Shown here: positions 9,257 through 18,679 of the stretch, piece after piece | How the letters are laid out: each line of letters opens with the position of its first letter | How positions within the stretch are numbered: the stretch's first letter is position 1 | Assembly (NCBI RefSeq): GCF_015667585.1 | Contig: NZ_JADPEG010000019.1 | Coordinates: 1-64,000, forward strand | Source: Clostridium sp. D33t1_170424_F3 | Lineage (GTDB): Bacteria > Bacillota > Clostridia > Oscillospirales > Acutalibacteraceae | DNA: 64,000 bases | Reading direction: 5' to 3' | Program-made: the position numbers and the translations under genes | Notes under the pieces: model-generated | Seen by the model: the letters and a program-made list of their open reading frames with translations, nothing else | Told to the model about the DNA's origin: nothing | Database searches by the model: none

Positions 9257-9274
9257 GCGTTTTATAAAGGATAA

Positions 9275-10276
9275 TTATTGATGCTTCTGGGTGAAGTTCC
9301 AGGAATCGCGGCACATGTCGTCCAACGAGTATTTGGCTTCCCAACCCAGCTCGTTCTTCGCCTTGCTGGCGTCCGCGTAGCATTCCGCGATGTCGCCGGG
9401 GCGGCGGGGCGCGATCTGGTAGTTGATTTTCACGCCGGAGGCCTTTTCAAACGCCTTGACAACGTCCAGCACGGAGCTGCCTTTGCCGGTGCCCAGGTTA
9501 TAGACTTCCGCGCCCTGGATGCTGTCCAGCTTCTCCAGCGCCTTGATGTGACCAACCGCAAGGTCGCACACATGGATGTAGTCGCGCACGCCGGTGCCGT
9601 CGGGGGTATTGTAGTCGTCGCCGTAGACGGACAGGCACGGAAGCGTGCCGGCTGCCACGCGCGCGATATACGGCATCAGATTGTTCGGGATGCCGTTCGG
9701 GTTCTCACCGATGAGGCCGGAGGGATGCGCGCCGATCGGGTTGAAGTAACGCAGCAGTGCGACCTTCAGGTCTTTATCCGCAACGCACATGTCCTGCATG
9801 ATCTGCTCAATGAAGAATTTGGTGGTGCCGTACGGGTTGGTTGTACCGCCCGCCGGCATATCCTCCTTGAACGGCACCTGGTTGTTCATGCCGTAAACCG
9901 TCGCGGAGGAACTGAACACAACCTTCTTCACGTTGTACTTGCGCATCAGGTCCAGCAGATGCAGAGTGCCGGTGATGTTGTTGTGGTAGTATTCCAGCGG
10001 CTTCTGTACGGATTCGCCGACCGCTTTGAGGCCCGCGAAATGGATGACCGCGTCAATCTTGTTTTCTTTGAAAATTTTCTCAAAGTTGTCGTAGTCCAGC
10101 ATGTCGCATTCGTAGCTGGGAAACGTTTTGCCGGTGATCTGTTCCACGGCGCGCAGAGCGTCCGGGGAGGAGTTTGCGTAATTGTCCATGACGACAACGC
10201 CAAATCCATTGTTGAGCAGTTCCACACAGGTGTGGGAGCCGATGAATCCGGCGCCGCCGGTAACCAGAACATTCAT
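9275..10276 (-). CDS. galE: UDP-glucose 4-epimerase
   Basis: A 333-residue short-chain dehydrogenase-fold enzyme that interconverts UDP-galactose and UDP-glucose using bound NAD, the last step of the Leloir pathway. The N-terminal NAD motif GGAGFIGSH is at residues 7-15, the catalytic region contains SSSATVYG and the YGTTKFFIE segment with the Tyr-x-x-x-Lys pair, and the GalE signature NPIGAHPSG and GVRDYIHVCDLA follow. Length is normal. The ATG at 10276 is preceded by GAAAGGATG; the upstream in-frame TTG is less likely. It lies 329 bp downstream of galT on the same strand. Confidence 0.96.
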   Translation of the reverse strand: MNVLVTGGAGFIGSHTCVELLNNGFGVVVMDNYANSSPDALRAVEQITGKTFPSYECDMLDYDNFEKIFKENKIDAVIHFAGLKAVGESVQKPLEYYHNNITGTLHLLDLMRKYNVKKVVFSSSATVYGMNNQVPFKEDMPAGGTTNPYGTTKFFIEQIMQDMCVADKDLKVALLRYFNPIGAHPSGLIGENPNGIPNNLMPYIARVAAGTLPCLSVYGDDYNTPDGTGVRDYIHVCDLAVGHIKALEKLDSIQGAEVYNLGTGKGSSVLDVVKAFEKASGVKINYQIAPRRPGDIAECYADASKAKNELGWEAKYSLDDMCRDSWNFTQKHQ

Positions 10277-10605
10277 AATCAAACCATCCTTTCAGGTTCC
10301 CAGGCGCACAGCGACGATCGCGCCTACGGCGAGAGATTCTGTGACTGCTGTGCAAATCGGGAGAGGTGTATTTCCAACCCGTCCGCGGCATGGGCCGCGC
10401 ATCGGGAGGGTCGTTTTTTCTATGATCTGGGCCTGTTGCGAAAACATTTTGCCGGGAGCAGATTTTTTCCAGCCCGGTTCGCGGTATAGGCCGCTATTTT
10501 ATGCCTGCTGCGGCAATATGTATCGGGAACAGGTTCTTTCCGTCCCGCAACTGCGCGGAAACGGTTTTAGTGAGAGGAAGGGGCGGGCCGTCCCGACCGG
10601 AGGTC
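10277..10605. other. Intergenic region between galT and galE with degenerate repeats
   Basis: This stretch holds no credible gene. Two similar blocks of about 29 bp (from 10371 to about 10397 and 10466-10494) each contain a small hairpin around GCGG...CCGC. The last 17 bases before the galT stop (10589-10605) match a piece of the repeat at 32.6 kb (CGTCCCGACCGGAGGTC). No clear terminator was found, so galE may be read both from galKT and from a local promoter that could not be pinned down. Confidence 0.35.
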
Positions 10606-11586
10606 TTACTCGCCTTTTTTCGCGTCCATGAACTTTTTGTAGGCCGCGCGGAGTTCCACGGAGGTTTCCTCCGGGCAGGTCGGGTTGCAGTGCGCCCAGG
10701 CGCCCGTCTCACTGGACGCGTTGAACTTCTGCTTGTCGGCGCTGCGCATCGGCGGGAAGAACTCGATGTGGAAATGATAGTCCTTGGAATAGTCGCCGGA
10801 ATTGACCGGCGCGTTGTGCATGCACATCATGTACGGGAAATTGTAGTCAAACAGGCTGTCGAGCATGCCGACGGTGTCGCGGATGGTCACGCCCAGGCTG
10901 TATTTTTCTTCTTCGGTCAGCTCAGAGATGTACTGTACGTGGCGGTTCGCCATGATATATACGCCGTACGGATACTCGCAGTAGAACGGCAGATACACCG
11001 TGAAATGCTCGTTCCGGAAGATGATGCGCTTTTCGGCCTCCAGCTCGTTCTTCAGGGTGTCGCAGAACAGGCAGTTGCCGGTCTTCTCAAAATACTCTTT
11101 GGCGGAATCGGTTTCCAGCTGCAGCTTCTTCGGGATGAAGGAATAGCCGTACATCTGGCCGTGCGGGTGGGGCATCGTGACGCCCACGACTTCGCCGCGG
11201 TTTTCAAAGGGGTACACATATTTAATGTTTTCGTCGGCGCGCATGCCTTCAAAGCGCTCGCACCACAGGTCGACCAGCTTCTTCATGTGGTCGTAGGACA
11301 GCTCCGGCATGGTCACGGTGTGGCCGGGCGAGTACAGAATGACTTCGCATTTGCCGTAGGACGGGCGAACCTTGAAGAAATCGTTCGCGATGCCCTCGTC
11401 AGGCGCCGGCGGGTTCTGGGACAGCGCCGGGAAATCGTTGTCGTATTCCAGCACCTCGTACTCCGGCACGTTGCCGAAGCTCGGGCAGAACGGGCAGTAA
11501 TCCTTGGGCATTTGCGGGCGTCCCTGACGGTTGGACGCGATCATGATCCAGTCCTGGATCAGCGGGTGCCATCTTAATTCAGCCAT
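10606..11586 (-). CDS. galT: Galactose-1-phosphate uridylyltransferase
   Basis: A 326-residue GalT of the class I (HIT-superfamily) type. The active-site motif HPHGQ is at residues 140-144 with nucleophile H142, and zinc-ligand-like cysteines occur in CPFCPS near residue 31. It transfers UMP between UDP-glucose and galactose-1-phosphate. The ATG at 11586 has AGGAGG at nine bases. It lies 67 bp downstream of galK in the same orientation, so kinase and transferase are one operon. Confidence 0.95.
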   Translation of the reverse strand: MAELRWHPLIQDWIMIASNRQGRPQMPKDYCPFCPSFGNVPEYEVLEYDNDFPALSQNPPAPDEGIANDFFKVRPSYGKCEVILYSPGHTVTMPELSYDHMKKLVDLWCERFEGMRADENIKYVYPFENRGEVVGVTMPHPHGQMYGYSFIPKKLQLETDSAKEYFEKTGNCLFCDTLKNELEAEKRIIFRNEHFTVYLPFYCEYPYGVYIMANRHVQYISELTEEEKYSLGVTIRDTVGMLDSLFDYNFPYMMCMHNAPVNSGDYSKDYHFHIEFFPPMRSADKQKFNASSETGAWAHCNPTCPEETSVELRAAYKKFMDAKKGE

Positions 11587-11653
11587 GGTTCATTTTCCTC
11601 CTATATCCCTGTGAATGGATGTAATGATTTAACGGCGGCAATCCCGCCGGTTC

Positions 11654-12940
11654 TTACAGGATGCGTGTGCCGCCCACCGGACGGATGCGCAGGTTGTGGC
11701 AGCTTCCCTCGCCGGTAACGGCTTCCATCTGCTGAACGAACTCCGGCAGGTAATCCACCGGAACAAAGCTCTGTACGGTGCCGGCGAAGCCGCCGCCGTG
11801 CACGCGGTACGCGCCGCCCTTGCCGCGGAGCAGGCGCTCGCAGAGCGCAAGCACCAAAGAGACGCCCTGCTGCTGCGGATGTCCCGCCGAAAATACGTTT
11901 TGCAGGTACATATAGCTCGAATAGCCGGACTCGATGATCAGCTTCTTGAAGGTGTCGAAATCGTTCGCCTTCAGCGCCGCCGCCTCGTCCAGAACGCGGG
12001 CGTTGTCGCCGAAGAAATGGATGGCGCGCAGCACGCTGCGGTCGCCCATCTTCTGGCGCAGAGCCGCGATGTTGGCGTAGAAGTCCGCCTCGTCCACCTC
12101 GCGCAGGACTTCCTTGCCGAAGAACGCCGCGACTTCCTTCATTTCCGCCGGGACCGCCGCATAGTCGGGGGTCAGGTCGGAGTGGCTGCCCTTGGTGTCG
12201 ATGATGCAGAGCGCATAGCCGCATTTGGTGAAATCGAAGTCGACCTTCTGCGCTTCCGGGTGGTCCTTATCCTGGAAATCGATCTGGACAAAGCCGCCGA
12301 CGGAGCTGGCCGCCTGGTCCATCAGGCCGCAGGGCTTGCCGAAGTATACGTTTTCCGCATACTGGCCGATCTGCGCGATGGAGAGCGCCGTCTCCCTGCC
12401 TTCGCAAAACAGGTCGTTCACAATGGTGCCGACGAGCACCTCAAACGCCGCGGAGGAGGACAGGCCGGAGCCGGTCAGTACGTTGGACGTGGTGTAGGCG
12501 TCAAAGCCGCCCACGGTGTAGCCCAGCTGCTGGAACCGCGCGCAGATGCCGCGGATCAGGGCGCGGGAGGTGTTGAGCTCGGAGGGGTTGACGTCCTGGT
12601 TCTTCGCGTCGATTTCGTCGCCCCTGTGGCCCTCGGACTTGATACGGACCTTGGTGTCCGCGTTGACGGCGACAATGGCGATCACGTCCAGGTTGACGCT
12701 GGCCGCCAGAACCCTGCCGCGCTGGTGGTCGGTGTGATTGCCGCCGATTTCGGTGCGGCCCGGCGCGCTGAAGATGGAAATGTCGCGGTCTGTGCCATAC
12801 AGCCCTTCAAAGGACTCGACCGCATGTACGAATCTTTCACGGTAGCCGGCCGCGTCTTCCACGCCGCAGGCATAGATGTAAGCGAGCTTTTCGTCCAGCC
12901 CGCCGCCGGAAATCAGTTTTTTGACTTCTGCAGATAACAT
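11654..12940 (-). CDS. galK: Galactokinase (GHMP kinase family)
   Basis: A 428-residue GHMP kinase that phosphorylates galactose at C1. The galactokinase signature is present in the variant form GRTEIGGNHTDHQ, followed by the ATP-loop GSGLSSSAAFE and the third GHMP motif GGGFAGTV near the C-terminus. It is about 40 residues longer than E. coli GalK, like the divergent clostridial galactokinases. The ATG at 12940 is chosen because GGGAGG precedes it at nine bases; the open frame upstream of it lacks a ribosome site and hydrophilic start context. It heads the galK-galT operon. Confidence 0.93.
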   Translation of the reverse strand: MLSAEVKKLISGGGLDEKLAYIYACGVEDAAGYRERFVHAVESFEGLYGTDRDISIFSAPGRTEIGGNHTDHQRGRVLAASVNLDVIAIVAVNADTKVRIKSEGHRGDEIDAKNQDVNPSELNTSRALIRGICARFQQLGYTVGGFDAYTTSNVLTGSGLSSSAAFEVLVGTIVNDLFCEGRETALSIAQIGQYAENVYFGKPCGLMDQAASSVGGFVQIDFQDKDHPEAQKVDFDFTKCGYALCIIDTKGSHSDLTPDYAAVPAEMKEVAAFFGKEVLREVDEADFYANIAALRQKMGDRSVLRAIHFFGDNARVLDEAAALKANDFDTFKKLIIESGYSSYMYLQNVFSAGHPQQQGVSLVLALCERLLRGKGGAYRVHGGGFAGTVQSFVPVDYLPEFVQQMEAVTGEGSCHNLRIRPVGGTRIL

Positions 12941-13051
12941 GTATGAATTACCTCCCAAAAAATGTACGTTTGATCGTGTGAAGCCCCGGTTCCCGGGAGA
13001 TTGCCGCGGGCCGGTTCTTTGTGTTGTCCCCGGTATGGTTTCTGTAATTCC

Positions 13052-13080
13052 ATTGTATCGCCAACGGGGCGTGGAAACAA
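13052..13080 (-). promoter_or_regulatory. Probable galK promoter
   Basis: On the minus strand TTGTTT (complement of 13075-13080) and TACAAT (complement of 13052-13057) are spaced by 17 bp, about 110 bp upstream of galK. The divergent kinase promoter is about 240 bp away, leaving room for shared control, but no operator is obvious. Confidence 0.6.
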
Positions 13081-13315
13081 GGCATTTGCGTATCAATTTT
13101 ATGGACATTTGATGCACAACGTCGCTTTTTTCAGGAAAAACGGGGCGGGGACGCGTGTCCGGAATACTTCACCTTCCAAACGCCAATATTAATTTAAATT
13201 ATACCATAATTCCCCACAGCTTGCATCCGTTTTTATAAAAAAGGCAAATTCTGCACGGCCTTATCCCTCCCGGTTAAAAAGATGGGAAAACGGTTCTGTT
13301 AAATCGTTAAAATAC

Positions 13316-13343
13316 TTGTTAAGACGGAGGTTTATGGTAAAAT
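13316..13343 (+). promoter_or_regulatory. Probable promoter of the second two-component operon
   Basis: TTGTTA (13316-13321) and TAAAAT (13338-13343) are spaced by 16 bp. Transcription would start near 13350, which rules against the TTG at 13356 as translation start and supports the TTG at 13398. Confidence 0.55.
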
Positions 13344-13397
13344 AGATAAAAAGAATTGGTAAATGACTGGAAAACCGTGCGGAAAGCGGGTGGAAGC

Positions 13398-15104
13398 TTG
13401 AAGATTCATATCTCATCAAAAAAACAGATTATACAGGTGCTGATGCTGTTTGTCATTCCGCTTGTGGCCTTCCTTGGGGTGTACAATTTTTACACGGTGC
13501 GCGCCATGAACGACCGGATTGCGGAGAGCGGCAGAAGTACGGTTTATCTCTACCAGACTTCTCTGGAAAAGGACCTGGGGGATATCGATATTTTTATGGC
13601 CAACCTGGTCGCCGGCGACGCTAATTATCAGCAGCTGCGCTACCGCATGGACCCGATGGAGGCGCATCTCTGCGCCAAGGAGATCACGGACCGCTACCAG
13701 GAACTGATTGCCACCAAGCAGATCATCGGCGGCATGTTCCTGTTTTTGGACCGGAACGGGCTCTACCGGGAGCGCTACGGCGGCTCCTACTCCTATGAGC
13801 AGAAGACCGCGCTGGAGCAGTACCTGCGGGAGCTGACGCGGGGCGAACCGGCCGTTGGCAAGGATTGGTTTGTGCACCGGGTGGGGGAAATCCCCTTCCT
13901 GCTGCGCGTGCTGGGAAGCGACGGCGCGTACAGTATCTGCGCGGTGGATTTAAACCGGCTGTCCAAACCGCAGGACACGGCGGACTATGAGAACGGCGTC
14001 CTGTTTTATGCGGACGGGGAGGGCGGGATTCTCACCGCACAGGATTGGGCGGCGGAGATCGGCGTCGATCCCGCGGCGCATGCGCGGGACCCGTACTACC
14101 TCACCCGCGGACCGCAGGAATACCTGGCGGTACAGAGCTTCTCCGAAGCGGCGGGCGTCTGGTTTGTCTACCTGCTTCCTTATAAAGGCATTTTGAACCA
14201 CCTGGATTTTGTCCAGATTCTGCTGCTGGCGGTTTCCGTGTTCATCCTGGTTTTGATTCCCATCAGCTATTACCTGCTCAAGCGGCTGTTCTTCAGCCCG
14301 ATGGAGCAGCTGGTGAAGACGATGAACGCCATCAAAAGCGGCGACCTGGAAGCGAAAATGGACAGCGATTACCGCATCGTGGAATTTAAGCAGGTGAGCG
14401 ATACCTTTAATGAGATGATGGGGGAGATCAAGGCGCTGAAAATCTCCGCCTATGAGAAGGAACTGGAGCTGCAGCAGGCGCAGTTGCAATATTTGCAGAT
14501 TCAAATCCGGCCGCACTTTTTCCTGAACTGCCTGAAAAACCTGTATGCCCTGGCGCAGGAGCGGCAGTTCGGGCAGATTCAGCAGATGATCCTGGCGCTG
14601 TCCGACTATCTGCGCTGTCTGTTCCGCGACAATATGAGGCTGGTGCCGCTGGAGGACGAGCTGCGCAATGTGCGCAACTACATGTGTTTGCAGCAGATGA
14701 GCGCCTCCAGCCCGCCGGTCTGCGAGGTGGACGCGGAGGAAGGGTTGGCGTCGTTCCAGATCCCGCCGCTGTCCCTGCTGACCTTTGTGGAAAACTCCGT
14801 CAAGCACGCGTCCCTGCCGGGCGAGGAGCTGCGGATCACGATCCGGGCGATCCGCCTGGAGACGGAAGACGCAAAATATGTCAACCTCTCCGTGACCGAC
14901 AACGGCAGCGGGTTCCCGCCGGACCGGCTGGAAGAGCTCAACGGCGCGGGAGAGATCGCATACAGCGAACAATGTGTGGGCATTATGAACGTCAAGCACC
15001 GCTTTGCGCTGCTGTACCAGGGGAAATGCGTGTTTTCCTTCCGCAATCTGCAGAAGGGTTCCAGCATAGAGATTTTTATACCGGATGAGGAGGAAAGAAA
15101 ATGA
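13398..15104 (+). CDS. YesM-type sensor histidine kinase
   Basis: A membrane kinase of about 568 residues: transmembrane segment about 12-32, an extracellular sensor of about 240 residues, transmembrane segment about 272-295, HAMP linker, phospho-acceptor H373 in QIRPHFFLN, then an ATPase domain with VENSVKHA and DNGSGFP. The family usually has NPHFLYN; here the N before PH is R and YN is LN. The start is a TTG following GGGTGGAAG; no in-frame ATG precedes the membrane segment. The stop overlaps the regulator start by 4 bp (ATGA), so the pair is translationally coupled. Confidence 0.88.
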   Translation: MKIHISSKKQIIQVLMLFVIPLVAFLGVYNFYTVRAMNDRIAESGRSTVYLYQTSLEKDLGDIDIFMANLVAGDANYQQLRYRMDPMEAHLCAKEITDRYQELIATKQIIGGMFLFLDRNGLYRERYGGSYSYEQKTALEQYLRELTRGEPAVGKDWFVHRVGEIPFLLRVLGSDGAYSICAVDLNRLSKPQDTADYENGVLFYADGEGGILTAQDWAAEIGVDPAAHARDPYYLTRGPQEYLAVQSFSEAAGVWFVYLLPYKGILNHLDFVQILLLAVSVFILVLIPISYYLLKRLFFSPMEQLVKTMNAIKSGDLEAKMDSDYRIVEFKQVSDTFNEMMGEIKALKISAYEKELELQQAQLQYLQIQIRPHFFLNCLKNLYALAQERQFGQIQQMILALSDYLRCLFRDNMRLVPLEDELRNVRNYMCLQQMSASSPPVCEVDAEEGLASFQIPPLSLLTFVENSVKHASLPGEELRITIRAIRLETEDAKYVNLSVTDNGSGFPPDRLEELNGAGEIAYSEQCVGIMNVKHRFALLYQGKCVFSFRNLQKGSSIEIFIPDEEERK

Positions 15105-16690
15105 CCGTCCTTGTAATTGACGATCAGATCAATGTGGTCAGCGGCATTGTATCCGGCGTGGACTGGGTCGCCGTGGGTGTGGACCGGGTCCTGCAGGCGT
15201 ACAATGCCGCGGAAGCAAAGGAAATCCTGCGGCATCAAAAGGTCGATATGATGCTCTGTGACATTGAAATGCCCGTGGAGTCCGGACTGGACCTGTTCCG
15301 CTGGGTGCGCGATCAGAAGATGGAGACGGAATGCATCTTCCTGACGGCGCATGCGGATTTTGATTACGCCAAGGAGGCCGTGCGGCTGGGCGGTCTGGAC
15401 TACATTCTGCAGCCCGCGCGCTATGCAGATATTCAGGCGGCGGTCCTGCGCGCCGCGCACCGGATCGAGACAAAAAAAGAGCTGCAGGCGTACTCTTCCT
15501 ATGGGAAAATGATGGAGCGCCGCCGGGATGTGCTGATGGAAGGGCTGCTCAAAAACTGGTTTTTGGGGGAAGAGGTCAGCCTGCCGCGGCTGCTGGAGGA
15601 TTTTCAAAAGCTTGAAATTCAGATCGACGATGTGACGCCGGTCTATTTTACATTGATACAGGTGCTGCGCTGGGAGGACGCCGCCGCCGTATGGAGCGCG
15701 GAGCTGCTAAAATATGCGTTTCTGAACGTCCTGTCGGAGCTGTTCGGCGAGCATGGGCAAAAGCTTCTGCTGATCCAGTTGGACCACTGCAATTTTGCGT
15801 TTCTTTCCTATGCGGACGGGCCCCGGTTGATGGAAGAGGAGGCGCTCCGCACGCTCTTGGAACACTTTTTACAGGTGTGCCGGGCGCATTTTCACTGTGA
15901 CGCCGCGTGCTATACCGGTCCTCGGCTGACGCCGCCGGAGCTGACGGAGCGCGCGCGGATTTTGTACGGCTGCCGCAGAGGCAATGTGGCGCTGGCCGCC
16001 AAGGTGTTTATCTGGGGGAGTATCGCGGATGCGCCGCGGGGGACTCTCGCGGCGCCGGAGTGGAAGCGTTGGGAGGAGCGTCTGGTCCGCGGCGACGCGG
16101 AGGCGGTCCGCGCGGAGGCCTGCGGATGGTTGGACGGAGCGGCCGGGGACGGGCGGCTGAATGCCGAAACGCTCCAGCGGTTTTATCAGGCGTTCCTCCA
16201 GATGCTCTGCGCCGCCGGCGAACCGGCAAACATCCCGGCGGATGCGTTCCTGCCGGGCCGGCAGCTGTTTGAACGCTCCCCGCACGAGGCCTTTACAATC
16301 GACGGCGTCAAGCTGTGGATTGAATCGGCTGTCCAGCCCTTTGCGCGCGCCGGACAGCCGGCGGACGTCAGGAGCCAGGTGGAGCAGATCAAACAATATA
16401 TAGAGACGCACATGGAGCGGGATATCCGCCGCTCGGACATCGCGGAGGCGTTCTACTTAAATCCGGATTATCTCTCCCGCCTGTTTAAAAAGGAAACCGG
16501 CGTACAGCTCAAGGACTATATTGTGGCGGAGAAAATGAAGGCGGCCCAGACGCTGCTGCGCACCACGGATCTGCCGGTCAGCATGGTTGCCGTCCGGGTG
16601 GGGTATTCCAATTTTTCCCACTTTTCGCAGGTGTATAAGAAGGCGATGGGCAGGACGCCGGCGGAGGACCGTGCCGCCGCGCGGGAATAG
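15101..16690 (+). CDS. AraC-type response regulator with atypical receiver
   Basis: A 529-residue regulator: receiver domain 1-115 with acidic pair D7/D8 and phospho-acceptor D54 in LCDIEMP, a variable middle, and an AraC-type double helix-turn-helix at about residues 430-525 ending in FSHFSQVYKKAMGRTP. The conserved receiver lysine is replaced by glutamine (Q104 in YILQPAR), which may change how phosphorylation is transmitted. It is coupled to the kinase upstream and followed by an array of direct repeats and a sugar-binding lipoprotein, its likely target. Confidence 0.9.
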   Translation: MTVLVIDDQINVVSGIVSGVDWVAVGVDRVLQAYNAAEAKEILRHQKVDMMLCDIEMPVESGLDLFRWVRDQKMETECIFLTAHADFDYAKEAVRLGGLDYILQPARYADIQAAVLRAAHRIETKKELQAYSSYGKMMERRRDVLMEGLLKNWFLGEEVSLPRLLEDFQKLEIQIDDVTPVYFTLIQVLRWEDAAAVWSAELLKYAFLNVLSELFGEHGQKLLLIQLDHCNFAFLSYADGPRLMEEEALRTLLEHFLQVCRAHFHCDAACYTGPRLTPPELTERARILYGCRRGNVALAAKVFIWGSIADAPRGTLAAPEWKRWEERLVRGDAEAVRAEACGWLDGAAGDGRLNAETLQRFYQAFLQMLCAAGEPANIPADAFLPGRQLFERSPHEAFTIDGVKLWIESAVQPFARAGQPADVRSQVEQIKQYIETHMERDIRRSDIAEAFYLNPDYLSRLFKKETGVQLKDYIVAEKMKAAQTLLRTTDLPVSMVAVRVGYSNFSHFSQVYKKAMGRTPAEDRAAARE

Positions 16691-16747
16691 AAAAAGACGG
16701 AACAGACAGGCGTGCCGCATCGCGCGGCGCGCCTGTACTTTGGTAAA

Positions 16748-16858
16748 GTCGGATTTTTGACAGCGCGCGGGTCGGATTTATGACAGTGCGGGTTTCAGCC
16801 GGTTTTTAAACAGGGGAACAGGTCATTTTTATAACATCGGAGGTCGGTATTTTGGCAG
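16748..16858 (+). promoter_or_regulatory. Direct-repeat array, probable regulator-binding sites
   Basis: GTCGGATTTTTGACAG (16748-16763) recurs as GTCGGATTTATGACAG (16771-16786) and GTCGGTATTTTGGCAG (16843-16858), with a weaker copy at 16822-16837. Spacings of 23 and 21 bp are about two helix turns, as for AraC-family sites. The array lies between the regulator gene and the lipoprotein gene. Confidence 0.6.
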
Positions 16859-16977
16859 AAATCGAAAAGCAAATGAAGTACAATATAAACACAGTGAATC
16901 ATAAAAACCCAGTAAATAAGAAGACCGTCAAAGAATGCGGAGGATGTGCCCGGCGGACGATTGGGAAAGGACCAGGT

Positions 16978-18495
16978 ATGAAATGGGAAAAAAGAGGCTT
17001 GCCGCTTTTGCTTGCCGCCCTGCTGTCGTTCTGCCTGTCCGCGTGCACACAGCCCGGCGGAGAACCGCAGAGCAGCGGGGACCCGTCGTCCTCCGATGAG
17101 GCGTTTTACACGGTGGACGTTTATGCGCTGGGGACGGCGGCGGACCCAATCCGGGCGGAGATCGAAGCGCGGGCCAACGAAATCCTAGAGGAAGCCTGCG
17201 GCGCGCATGTGCGGCTGCGCTATCTCGGGAGCAAGGAAAACTGTTTGCAGCAGGTGAAGCTGGCAGTTTCCACGGGGGAAAAGTGCGACCTGTTCCCGTC
17301 GTTTGAAATCGGCGTGGGCGCAATGGTCAACAACAACCTGATTCTGCCGCTCAACGAGTACCTGCCACTCTGCGGCGCGGAAATCCGGGAGGATATCCCC
17401 GCGGAGGACTGGGCCTGCGTTACCATGAACGGCAAAATCTGCGGCGTGCCGATCAACCGGGAGAAGGCGAACGGACGCGGCTTTGTCTATCGGAAAGACC
17501 TTGCGGAAGAATTGGGCGTCGATCCGGATTCCATCCGGACGATGGACGATCTGGAAGCGCTGCTCATAAAAGTGCGGGACGCGTACCCGGACATGTACCC
17601 CATCGTCACCAGCACGGGGCTGGCAAGGCTGCCTTTGCCGTACGACCGGCTGGGAGACAGCCTCGGCGTGTTGGAGGACAGTTTTTCCGACAGCACCCGG
17701 GTGGTCAACCTCTTTGAGACGGATTCCTACCGTGCGATGGTGGAACTGCAATGGAAATGGGCCAATATGGGGTTGATGATGCCGGACGGCTCCAGCAATA
17801 CCAGCAATGAGTTTGCGCTGATCCGCGCGGGCAAGGGCTTCGGCCATTTTGCAAACGTCAAGCCCGACAAGGAGCGCGAAACCACCAGCGGCACGGGATA
17901 CCCCACTGCGATTTTTCAGATCGTGCCGCCCTACAGCGAATCGACGCTGGTTTCCTCCATGTGGAACATCTGCTCCACCAGCGGGAACCCGGAAAAGGCC
18001 ATGCTGGTGCTCAATGAAATGTACACCAATCCGGAGCTGGCCAACCTGTTTACCTATGGGATTGAAGGAAAGACATACCGGGTGGTCGACCGGGAAAAAC
18101 GGCTGATCGGGCGGATGGAGGACTGGGATATAAAGCAGAACCAGTATTCCTTTGCCATCTGGTCCTGGCCGAACGAATTGCTTGTGGACGTGTGGGAAGG
18201 CGACCCGCCGGATATCTGGCAGCGGGTGCAGCGGTATAACAGCGAAGCGCGTCCGTCCCCCGCGCGGGGGTTTGTCTGGGATGACACGAAGGTGCTGGGG
18301 CAGGTGACCGCCTGCACCATCGTGCTGGATAGATACCGGGACGCATTGGAATGCGGGAGCCTCGACCCGGCGACGGCGCTGCCGTGCATGAACGAGGAAC
18401 TGCGGGCGGCGGGCATTGACGAAATCGTCAGGGAAAAGCAGGCCCAGCTGGACCGCTGGATCGTACAGCAGAAAACACCCGGCGCAGCCGGTTAA
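16978..18495 (+). CDS. Extracellular carbohydrate-binding lipoprotein (LipO/DUF3502-like)
   Basis: A 505-residue type 1 solute-binding protein. The signal peptide ends in a textbook lipobox LSAC with C23. The body resembles the LipO group of oligosaccharide-binding proteins, and the C-terminal segment ELRAAGIDEIVREKQAQLDR is characteristic of their DUF3502-like end. No permease genes (LplB/YtcP type) lie beside it, so it must use a transporter encoded elsewhere or act as a surface sensor for the kinase pair upstream. The ATG at 16978 has AAAGGA and directly precedes the signal peptide; the longer upstream frame is untranslated leader. Confidence 0.85.
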   Translation: MKWEKRGLPLLLAALLSFCLSACTQPGGEPQSSGDPSSSDEAFYTVDVYALGTAADPIRAEIEARANEILEEACGAHVRLRYLGSKENCLQQVKLAVSTGEKCDLFPSFEIGVGAMVNNNLILPLNEYLPLCGAEIREDIPAEDWACVTMNGKICGVPINREKANGRGFVYRKDLAEELGVDPDSIRTMDDLEALLIKVRDAYPDMYPIVTSTGLARLPLPYDRLGDSLGVLEDSFSDSTRVVNLFETDSYRAMVELQWKWANMGLMMPDGSSNTSNEFALIRAGKGFGHFANVKPDKERETTSGTGYPTAIFQIVPPYSESTLVSSMWNICSTSGNPEKAMLVLNEMYTNPELANLFTYGIEGKTYRVVDREKRLIGRMEDWDIKQNQYSFAIWSWPNELLVDVWEGDPPDIWQRVQRYNSEARPSPARGFVWDDTKVLGQVTACTIVLDRYRDALECGSLDPATALPCMNEELRAAGIDEIVREKQAQLDRWIVQQKTPGAAG

Positions 18496-18679
18496 ACATA
18501 GACATTCAAATAAGGGGTCCCGGCTTGTCAAAAGCAAAATGTTTGACAGGCTTAGGTTTTTGCAGCTTTTTTTAAAGAATATAACCAGAAAAGAAGGAGA
18601 GGTTGCCCATGCAGTAACACACGGTCCGGCAGAGCAGACACAAAATTACCCATTGAGGAAAAGGAGAGAGCAAGTAAAG
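18496..18679 (+). other. Leader between the lipoprotein gene and the giant esterase gene
   Basis: This 184-bp gap contains a loose inverted repeat, CTTGTCAAA (18524-18532) against TTTGACAGG (18542-18550), followed by a T-rich stretch. It could be a weak terminator or processing hairpin. No good promoter was found, so the giant gene may be partly read from upstream. Confidence 0.35.
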
